Below, in pieces: positions 10,440 through 17,911 of a stretch of DNA of 18,752 nt. Where the stretch lies: positions 1 to 18,752 of the forward strand of contig QZLH01000013.1 in the NCBI GenBank assembly GCA_003833135.1. The letters are read 5' to 3'. The notes under the pieces were generated by a model. The model was given only the letters and a program-made list of their open reading frames with translations, was not told the origin of the DNA and searched no databases. Positions within the stretch are counted from its first letter, which is position 1. Each line of letters starts with the position of its first letter. A program made the translations under genes and the position numbers. The DNA comes from Oehlia diaphana. Lineage: Eukaryota; Glomeromycota; Glomeromycetes; Glomerales; Glomeraceae.

Positions 10440-10992
10440 TTTTTTTTTTTTTTGTACATAAACTGGTATAATTGGTGAAAATTTACACATACATTGAGTA
10501 TAAATAAGTTTTCTTAATTTCAACTATACAACAAATTACCTTCTATAAAAATATCATAGTAATTAATATAATGAGTGTATTACATTCATTGAGCTTATAG
10601 TTGAACTTTAATCTGACACATGCATCACATGCATCAATTTCGAGTAAAATACTGTCACCAGACTCAGTGATGCAAGTGTAGAGCCGATAAATTAAAAATT
10701 CAATTTCATAATTTCGGACAATTATACCCGATCAAAAATTAGTAAAATTATCTAAGTTGTAATTCTGGTCAAATTTTAATAAACGGATCATATTTTTTTT
10801 TTTTAATAAGATTAATAAAGTATGAATTTAGAATTCTTTAAAAAAAACACTGTAGCCAAAAAAAAAAATTTTTTAATCGATTAAATAAAGGTTAGTTCCA
10901 ATCTCTTGTACTACATGCACCAGGTCTTTATAGTCTTTATAAAAAGTAATATTACGGATTATCTTGTCCGCAACATGTACAAGAAAGTCATG
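10440..10992. other. A/T-rich intergenic region
   Basis: No gene seen. It contains T and A runs and a short direct repeat, ACATGCATCA..CATGCATCA, near 10618-10637. Confidence 0.5.
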
Positions 10993-10994
10993 TA

Positions 10995-11587
10995 CAGTCA
11001 ACGCTCATTATAATGAAGCTCGTTATAGTAAATTTGGCTTATAGTGAAATTTTTTTCATTCGCCCAGTTCACTTATTAATAAATCTTACTCGTTATAGTA
11101 AATTTACTATTAAATCTCGATATTGGATATAGTAAACTTTTGCTATTAGAACGTATATTACAAATTTATATTCGTGAATATCACGTGAAATCACAAGTAT
11201 ATTGTTCACGAATCACTTTAAAAAGAATTAGGAATTATATATTTATATTAAATTAAATTTTTAAGATCAAATTATGAAATACCAATAGAACTATTATCAG
11301 ATAAAGAAATTATAAGTATAATAATTCCAAATCTTGTAAATGATGAAAATTTGAAATATTTGAAATAATACTATCATTAAAAAAGAAGCTTTGAGGAATT
11401 TAGAAAAATAATTCATTGGTTTTTAAATTTACTAAATATACACAGAATTGGAAATTCTTAATAAAATATTTTAGTTAAAAGAAACTTTTTTGTTTTTATT
11501 AATATATAAAAGTTCACTATAAAAAAATTTTCCGTTTTTGTAAATCCTCATTTATAGTGGTGGGAACCGAAGGTTGAGCTATGACTG
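10995..11587. mobile_element. 593-bp pogo-like transposon remnant
   Basis: TA duplications flank the element (10993-10994 and 11588-11589). The ends read inward as CAGTCAACGCTCA and CAGTCATAGCTCA, typical of pogo/Fot1/Tigger-type elements. Subterminal direct repeats CTCGTTATAGTAAATTT occur at 11019-11035 and 11089-11105. On the plus strand two short open pieces survive: IPIELLSDKEIISIIIPN... ending at a TAA near 11368, and then, one frame over, KKEALRNLEKIIHWFLNL... ending at 11461. The 'EAL..LE' pattern near the end resembles the C-terminus of pogo-type DDE transposases as I recall them. The catalytic core is absent, so the element is non-autonomous. Confidence 0.65.
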
Positions 11588-11589
11588 TA

Positions 11590-12423
11590 GATCATATGTA
11601 CGATTTATTTATTTGTTTTTATTTGTTTTATTTCTATTTATTTGATATACAGTACTTATTTAAAGAACCAATAAAATTTAGTTTTTATTAATTTAATAAT
11701 TTTAATAATTTTGCTTATGTTTATTTTTAACATAAACTTAAATGTAGTGTCACATAATATTCTTTTTTTTTAAAAAAAAAGCAAACCTATTCTTTTTTTG
11801 TAAGTTAATATAGTTAATTCTATTGCATATTCTTTTGAGAAGGGGAGTTAACTGGTAAATTAAAGCCATAACAGGATCTAACTTTATATAATCAATGTCG
11901 ATCTTTAACATCTGAAATTTTACTATTTTAATTAGTATAATATTTTTTTATATGATCGTCATGTTTATTACCTTAGTTCGGTAATCATTTGTACCGTAAT
12001 ATACTAATTTTCTACATGCCAAAACAGACTTTATAGTGGGAACAATTATTCATTGTAAGTACGTACAGGTCATACAGCAAGATGCAAGTTGCAAATTGAA
12101 ATTTTTATAAGGCTGTTGTATCAATATATCAAAAATATTCATCCCTGGCATCACACCCCACTGCGTTTATATATTTATCTGAGGGACACTTTTTTTTGCT
12201 TTCCAAAATTATTTTTTTCGCATCCTCTTAAATGTCACTGGTCACGTGATGGTAGAATTTTAATTTGGTGTTACAACGATATTGTATTTATATGACTCTA
12301 AATTCTAAATTACGTTTCATATACCTATTGATATATTTCCTTACTATACTGAAATTATTGTTCTCTGTAAATTAAAAAAATAAAATAAAATTTACTTACC
12401 TATTGATTCAAAATACTTTTAAA
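11590..12423. other. upstream region of the MACPF-like gene
   Basis: Intergenic and A/T-rich. A CACGTG core within GGTCACGTGATGG lies at about 12240-12252, some 180 nt upstream of the next ATG, and could be a bHLH-type site. A T-rich then A-rich leader precedes the start codon. No other gene seen. Confidence 0.4.
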
Positions 12424-14553
12424 ATGGAACAAAATAAAGAGAATAATTTTCAAAATGATGATATAAACGAAAGGTCACAAATTCAGAAAGAAACAACAAC
12501 TTTAAAATTAAAGAATTTAAAAGATTCAGGACTAATAAAAAATAACAAAAAATCAATAATTCAACAATTAAAGTTAAATCATGGATTATATTTAAATGGG
12601 TGTAGTTTAGAAATTAGTAAACAAGCTGTACTAATTGAGAGTGGCGAATTAAATATAAATTTTTTTGATGATCAACCTTCCGCATATCTTTCCATAAACG
12701 ATCGTAACTCTACTATAAATTTATTGAGTTTTAATTCTAACGAAAATGACAATAAATTAAACGAATCTTTACGACCAACAGAAATATGTTTTAATTTTCC
12801 TGTTGCTGAAATTACTTATACTGCCGATTTATCAGAATCTTTTTTAAACTTTAAGAATAACGATGAAGAAAAATTATTTGAAATGTACGGTCATCTGCTT
12901 CCAAGAAAGATTTTAATTGGCGGAAAATTATTTATCGATGGTCTTGAATCTGTCAATTCGACACAAATCGATATTTTTAACTCTTACTTAACTTGGGTAT
13001 ATAATTCTGCAAAATATAAAAAAGGAATTCCATTTAATGACTTATCTGCCGCTCAGAATCATTTTCCAAAAATAACAACAACGGAAGGAATAAATTTAGA
13101 TACTCATGAAAAATTAACCGATTGGATGAATAATTTATACCGAGATGATACGGTTGAAATAATTTCTTATAATAGTCTCATTCCTATTTCTCAATTAAAA
13201 TCAGATACAATTTCTTACAATAATCTCGTTCATATTTCGAAATTCGATACAACATCATCATTGATAGATGAGAAACAACCTGGAGTGGCTAATTTTAAAG
13301 AGAAATTAACCTTAGAAAATTTGGCTAAATATTTAAAATATACAAGATTGGTTAAAGAATTTCAACTTTTTCAAGGTTTAATAATCGATCAAAATTTTGA
13401 ATTAAAAATTTGCGAGGAAAATGCTATCGAATTAATTAATTTTCCTAATATAAACTCAAATGATAAATTTTATTTAGAAATTATTAAACCGACACTTATT
13501 TTAGAAGAGATTTTGATTGATAATAATATCTTTTTAACTGATAATAATGAAGATATAAGCTCATTTCCGTTTTTTAAAGTATCAGCAGATGATCTAAGTT
13601 ATGAGGATTTGGCGTATTTTATAGTAAAATGTGAACGATATAAAATTTCACTAAACAGAGATAATATTAAACCTTCAGAAAAATTTAAACAAGCTATAAA
13701 AGAAGCACTTGAAAGTATGAAACCACTCATATATTTACAAGAAATTTTTGACGAATATGGACATTTTATTTCATTAAGTATTATATTAGGAAAATCTCTT
13801 AAAAATACAATAGAAAATTCATCTTACATTTCAAAAAGGATTGATTTAGCATCGTTAGCATTCGAATCTTTAAAATCGAATTTAGCAGATTTCAGTATTA
13901 CGTATCTCTTAACGCAAAAAGGAGATATTATTGAAGAAAATGGTTTATCTGAATGGTTTCAAAATACAAAGAATGACTTAGAAATTATTGAATTTGATAA
14001 TTTAATTCCTTTATATGATATACTTGAAATAGAACAAAAGAAAAAAATAGACTTAATTTTAAATAAACAAAATAATTTTAGGATTATAATGACCGGAAGT
14101 GTTAATTTAAAAGATTCAGATAATACTGAGCTGATAACTATAAGTATAGAACCATCATTGGATAATAATAATTATGAGGTTTTTGGATCAATTGTTTTAA
14201 AGAATAATTCAAAATTAGAAGATACTTTTGTTACATTTGGATCATATGAAATTGATAAATTTTCCGCGACGACAAATATTTCAAAGAATAAAAATATAAG
14301 TATAGAGGAATGTCGTATTATATGGATGATGATCGGGAATCCTTCAGAATTATCAGTATTATGTCCAAAGAATCGAGAAATACAAGTCGATTATGTTAAA
14401 GAATCTATTACATTACAATGTAATAATTCTTCTTATTCAATTAAAACTTCCCATAAATTGTCTCAAGGATATGATATTTCTCTTAATTGTTTTAAGCCTA
14501 TGAATATCGAGTTTACTGGATGGTCAAGGTCTCAAGGAATTGTGTTTATTTAA
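12424..14553 (+). CDS. MACPF-like protein with duplicated module (5' frame)
   Basis: The frame opens at ATG 12424 (AAAATGG context) and runs 709 codons to TAA at 14551-14553. An N-terminal acidic and basic linker of about 45 residues precedes the folded part. Two related modules are visible. One begins at residue 153 (EMYGHLLPRKILIGG) and continues to LTDWMNN (231) and SLIPIS (251). The other begins at residue 443 (DEYGHFISLSIILG) and continues to LSEWFQN (508) and NLIPLY (526). The YGH(F/L)...(I/L)GG pattern resembles the MACPF signature with the Thr missing. I recall similar Glomeromycotina proteins annotated as MACPF-like/DUF7431, a label from memory. There is no signal peptide or clear membrane helix, and whether it forms pores is unknown. 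The reading frame breaks near its end: related sequence continues in another frame (next entry). Confidence 0.7.
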   Translation: MEQNKENNFQNDDINERSQIQKETTTLKLKNLKDSGLIKNNKKSIIQQLKLNHGLYLNGCSLEISKQAVLIESGELNINFFDDQPSAYLSINDRNSTINLLSFNSNENDNKLNESLRPTEICFNFPVAEITYTADLSESFLNFKNNDEEKLFEMYGHLLPRKILIGGKLFIDGLESVNSTQIDIFNSYLTWVYNSAKYKKGIPFNDLSAAQNHFPKITTTEGINLDTHEKLTDWMNNLYRDDTVEIISYNSLIPISQLKSDTISYNNLVHISKFDTTSSLIDEKQPGVANFKEKLTLENLAKYLKYTRLVKEFQLFQGLIIDQNFELKICEENAIELINFPNINSNDKFYLEIIKPTLILEEILIDNNIFLTDNNEDISSFPFFKVSADDLSYEDLAYFIVKCERYKISLNRDNIKPSEKFKQAIKEALESMKPLIYLQEIFDEYGHFISLSIILGKSLKNTIENSSYISKRIDLASLAFESLKSNLADFSITYLLTQKGDIIEENGLSEWFQNTKNDLEIIEFDNLIPLYDILEIEQKKKIDLILNKQNNFRIIMTGSVNLKDSDNTELITISIEPSLDNNNYEVFGSIVLKNNSKLEDTFVTFGSYEIDKFSATTNISKNKNISIEECRIIWMMIGNPSELSVLCPKNREIQVDYVKESITLQCNNSSYSIKTSHKLSQGYDISLNCFKPMNIEFTGWSRSQGIVFI
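13161..13256 (+). repeat. 48-bp tandem duplication in coding sequence
   Basis: Two copies (from 13161 and from 13209) of a unit starting AATTTCTTA encode ISYNSLIPISQLKSDT and ISYNNLVHISKFDTTS. The duplication keeps the frame and extends the end of the first module. Confidence 0.6.
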
Positions 14554-15260
14554 ATATTTCAAATACAAATATAGATTTTAATTACGTTCAACCTAATGTT
14601 GAAGTTGCAGTTTGTACTCTACATTCAGATCTTGGAAATTCAAAAATTGATATTAACGGAAAGGGATATACAATGGGATATAATTTAACCGAAAATAATT
14701 ATATTGAAGGTATGTTATTTTTTTTTTTCTTCTTGTAATTACGAATAATAAAATCAAATTTTTAAATTTCAATGTTTATAATAGAACCACAATTAGAACA
14801 ATCAAATATACGAAAATATATAAACAAATGATATCCAACAAAAATCGGCAAAGAAAAGGAAAACAGATTAATAATTGATAATAAAAATTTAGAATTTCAT
14901 TTGGATTTGTCCGAGTTTGTTAATTTAGAGGAATTTATTTGTTCCAGAAATCAATTTACTAGTTTGGATATCAGCAAGAATAAACAATTAATTGAGATTG
15001 ATTGTTCCCAAAATAAATTGGTTAGTTTAGATCTAAGTAATTGTTTGAATATTAAATCTATTATAGCTAACTCTAATCAAATTAATGAATTGAAACTACC
15101 CTTTACAAATAATGAAAAATTAGAATATATAAATTTACTCGATAATTCATTTTCTCAAAATTTAAATTGTTTTAGTCGTTTAGTAAATTTTAAGGAACTA
15201 CTTATTGGAAACATTGATGGAGATAGAATCCAGCAAGGAATATATAATCAAAAATCTTAA
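14528..15260 (+). pseudogene. frameshifted 3' part of the MACPF-like gene with LRR module
   Basis: Protein-like frame resumes one register over near 14528-14540 (RNCVYLNISNTNIDFNYV...), consistent with loss of one base or gain of two. It runs to 14709. A GTATGT donor at 14710 and an ATAATAG acceptor at 14784 define a 75-nt intron with matching phase. The second exon (EPQLEQSNIRKYIN...) has a nonsense TGA at 14829-14831, then continues in frame through YPTKIGKEKENRLII and LRRs (ICSRNQF, IDCSQNKL, NNEKLEYINLLDNS) to TAA at 15258-15260. The LRR part matches the module in the minus-strand kinase-like gene at 5094-4638 but stops short of that gene's later LRRs. Two independent lesions suggest the tail is dead, although the N-terminal frame could still make a protein. 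Assembly errors are the alternative. Confidence 0.6.
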
Positions 15261-15492
15261 TATTGAAGTGAGGGAAATCTTTATATTATCATTGACGTAA
15301 TCATTCCGTATTAGAAACTAGTATGCTGTATAGTAAATATAGAATTAGTGATATTAAACTACTCAAACTTTTAGTAACTACATTCTATTCGCTTTATATC
15401 AAAGTTGATGATTTGGCCAATCAGGCCTTCGTTATAAGAAAATTCGTCTACACGACATATTATATATCACGCTAGAAGTTGGAGTCAATTAA

Positions 15493-15963
15493 AAAAACCT
15501 AAACCGGTTAATAATCGATTAACCAACTATCATAACCTGGATAATAATCATAATAATCCGTTAATTACGGTTAAATTAATCGGCGGTTAAATATATAAAT
15601 TTCCTAAAGTTTCGGTGAACTTTATGGCGCAGGGAATGTTTACGAATATTAAAATAGATGAAAAAAATAAAATTTAAATACTTTTAACATTTATTAACAT
15701 TGATAAGAAATCTGTTGTACTTAAGTTTATTTTTTCTAAATTCAATAATTAATTTTATAAGAATAAATAATTTTTATTTTTTTTTGCATATTGCTGCCAT
15801 TTGTTGATCCTAAAAAAATTAGAGTAAGAAAATTATTTCATCATCACCGATACTAAATAATAATATTTTATAAAAATGTAATAAAAAATTATTTTTATTA
15901 AAGCAAAACAAAATGGAGTTAATTAATCGGTTAACGGTTAACCCAAAATTTGAGGTACCTTAA
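15493..15963. mobile_element. possible hAT-like MITE, 471 bp
   Basis: CAATTAA occurs at 15486-15492 and again at 15964-15970, next to A and T respectively, which fits a 7- or 8-bp target duplication. Inside both ends are related inverted arms rich in GGTTAA/CGATTAA: AACCGGTTAATAATCGATTA on the left, and GGGTTAACCGTTAACCGATT read inward from the right. The extreme tips do not match well, so the boundaries and class are tentative. The interior is A/T-rich and noncoding. Confidence 0.4.
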
Positions 15964-16369
15964 CAATTAATTACTGCTGTTTTCATATTATTCGGACAAA
16001 GTTAAATTTTGAACCCGACATTGTGACGACCTAAGCCCGTGATAAGTCACGTTGCCACCTTAGGCCTCAACAAATTACTCTTTATTTTTAAAATAAATAA
16101 ATACAATAATAGGCTTGGTTTAATTATATTAGACTATAAACAAGACATTAACATGTGACTTTATAAAACGTAACAATTTATTCATTTCTTCCAAATTTAA
16201 CTCCCTTTTGGGGTAGTCGATTATACTGGCTATTTATACTTGTCGATCCTCCTAGTAAATTCATCCTTATAAATCCGGGTACTGCGCGAAATTTCTGGAT
16301 ACTGAACAAAATTATGATCTACAAACTGTCCATTTTTTATTTCAAATCCTGAGATTTTGTCCACATTTT

Positions 16370-16465
16370 CAACAATTCACAAAATTACTTCCATTATTTT
16401 CAACAATTCACAAAATTATTTCCATAAAATCAACAATTCACAAAATTATTTCCATAAAATCAACC
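16370..16465. repeat. 30/31-bp tandem repeat, three copies
   Basis: Copies start at 16370, 16401 and 16431 with CAACAATTCACAAAATTA, and a fragment starts at 16461. They lie in the minus-strand U3 region of the solo LTR. Confidence 0.75.
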
Positions 16466-16570
16466 CCTTAATTGTGAAACTTTGATTTGTTTCATCAACA
16501 TCATGATCTACTGTAATACCTAACTTTCTGAATTACCTGATTTAAATAATTTATCAGTTAAACGTTACCT

Positions 16571-16720
16571 CTGACTATAATTGATCCTTATTTATCCATA
16601 GTTTAACGTCATTGCGGACTCTAATTGGTCCTTACTTATCCCATAGTTTAACGTCATTGCGGACTCTAATTGGTCCTTACTTATCCCATAGTTTAACGTC
16701 ATTGCGGACTCTAATTATAA
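16571..16720. repeat. 45-bp tandem repeat, about three copies
   Basis: The unit contains CATAGTTTAACGTCATTGCG and recurs with exact 45-bp spacing (GGACT at 16616, 16661 and 16706). The first copy is diverged. On the minus strand each clear unit carries CCAAT and TGACGTTA, so these may be duplicated U3 enhancer elements of the LTR. Confidence 0.8.
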
Positions 16721-16809
16721 AATAAACTAACTAAATTAAATAAAATAAAATTTATATACTAAGTTTAAATATAATACTGCGCCCTATAATTAATAAATTA
16801 CTATGTATA

Positions 16810-17340
16810 CTACGGCATTACAACATCCGCCGGTATGTCGGATGTCGGATTGTCACGTGAATCAAGATTTTCGTCCTTAGATATGAGTTTTGGAATAAGA
16901 TTATTCATTTCTTGATCATCTACATTGATTTCACCTTCTGATATAACTATCGGACTAACCCTCGCAGTTTCAAAGATATTTACACTTGTTTTTTTTGTTG
17001 TTTTGATTTCATATTTGTAGCTTTTGCATATGGTAATAAAATCTAAACTCACGGGAACTATAAGTATAGTAGATACATTATCTTTAAACTATGCAAAAAA
17101 GGCATAATCTATTGCTTTCTTATATTTTATATATCCATTTTTTGTAATAGATCCACTTGGTTTTTTATAAGAGTCTTTGTGCACAAATACAAATTATTTC
17201 CACTTTTTTGCACAAGTTATAGTTCTAATATATGTCCGATATGTTTTTATTTGTATAAAATAATAAAGATGCAGTTTGAGACATTTATATATATATATAT
17301 ATTTGGAAAAAATAAATATAGATATGATACGAAATTTTAA
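16810..17340 (-). pseudogene. broken ORF of the TIR element
   Basis: One minus-strand frame reads through about 170 codons with two internal stops (a TAA near 17191 and a TAG near 17090). Recognisable stretches include HKDSYKKPSGSITKNGYIKY, KKAIDYAFF, DNVSTILIVPVSLDFITICK and ARVSPIVISEGEINVDDQEM. The tail (DNPTSDIPADV) is encoded by the terminal repeat itself and is cut off by the LTR insertion, which supplies the present stop. The part upstream of about 17270 is low-complexity and doubtful. I see no DDE or zinc-finger motif and do not recognise the protein. It may be a captured gene fragment or a remnant of the element's own protein. Confidence 0.45.
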
Positions 17341-17768
17341 TCAATGAATAATATCAACGAGTTACGTTTAACTATTTTAACTATTATCGTTATGTGACAA
17401 TCTCGACATCGACATACCGGACCAGATGTCGGGTTCAAAATTATTTATCGGTTTCAACTTCCGTGCCGTACAAATATTTTCGTTATGTTAAATAAATATT
17501 CATTATGAACAAAAATTAGTAATAATAAGAGTAATTTTATATATATCATAGTTAATATATACAGTTTATATACTTACTTCGTTAAATGGCATACAGCATT
17601 TTCTTCGTTGTAACAGATTTTTTTATATTATTATATAAAAAAGATGTTATTTTTATATTTTATTGATTCCATCCACATTTCGGACGCTCTAACGGTTCCT
17701 GCTGCCTAATTAAATACTGTATATCCGGAACTAAAACCTGAAAATTGGTATCTGCATTTTGCATAGAT

Positions 17769-17871
17769 AATATTACACAAACAACTATATATACTCGAAG
17801 GCGTTTAATTGTATTTATAATATTACACAAACGACTATATATACTCGAATAAAGGCGCTTAATTGTATTTA
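17769..17871 (+). promoter_or_regulatory. duplicated TATA-containing 50-bp repeat, putative promoter
   Basis: Two copies (17769-17818 and 17819-17871) of AATATTACACAAACRACTAT... continue with TATATACTCGAA, a GGCG core and TTAATTGTATTTA. Each contains TATATATA (17786-17793 and 17836-17843). The second lies about 69 nt upstream of the ATG of the micro-exon gene, a plausible core-promoter distance. The second copy has a 4-nt insertion (TAAA). Confidence 0.45.
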
Positions 17872-17911
17872 CCCTATTTTTTAGGAAGAATTCCAATAAA
17901 ATTATTTAGTA

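Larger units (their letters stand above)
16022..16822 (-). mobile_element. solo LTR, 801 bp, nested insertion
   Basis: The unit starts TGTGACGACC and ends CGGCATTACA (TG...CA) and is bounded by a 4-bp duplication ACAT (16018-16021 and 16823-16826). It interrupts a terminal repeat whose intact sequence is visible at the other end of the host element, which fixes both junctions. Read on the minus strand it has a promoter-like layout: three 45-bp repeats, a TATAAATA box at 16238-16231, and AATAAA at 16086-16081. No internal retroelement sequence is present, so it is a solo LTR left by recombination. A Ty3/gypsy origin is likely but unproven. Confidence 0.65.
16005..17442. mobile_element. TIR element split by a solo LTR
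   Basis: The left end (AATTTTGAACCCGACAT at 16005-16021, resuming after the LTR at 16823 as ACATCCGCCGGTATGTCGG...) is an inverted copy of the right end (17442-17394, read inward AATTTTGAACCCGACATCT then GGTCCGGTATGTCGATG). The terminal repeats are about 45-50 bp with a few mismatches and extend to a shared ATTGTCAC. Without the LTR the element is about 637 bp. The flanks do not show an unambiguous target duplication (TTA is possible on both sides), so the superfamily is undecided. It carries a broken minus-strand ORF. Confidence 0.6.

Noticed and set aside
12089..12295. Plus-strand frame upstream of the MACPF-like gene
   Set aside because: Part of the upstream region, with no natural ATG at the stated start and no splice link in phase with the gene.
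16571..16720. Regular 45-bp repeats that might suggest a CRISPR array
   Set aside because: The repeats are directly adjacent with no unique spacers, and they lie in a eukaryotic LTR.
17660..17896. Minus-strand frame of 78 codons
   Set aside because: No ATG at its start, and much of it is produced by the 50-bp tandem repeat, which explains its duplicated peptide.
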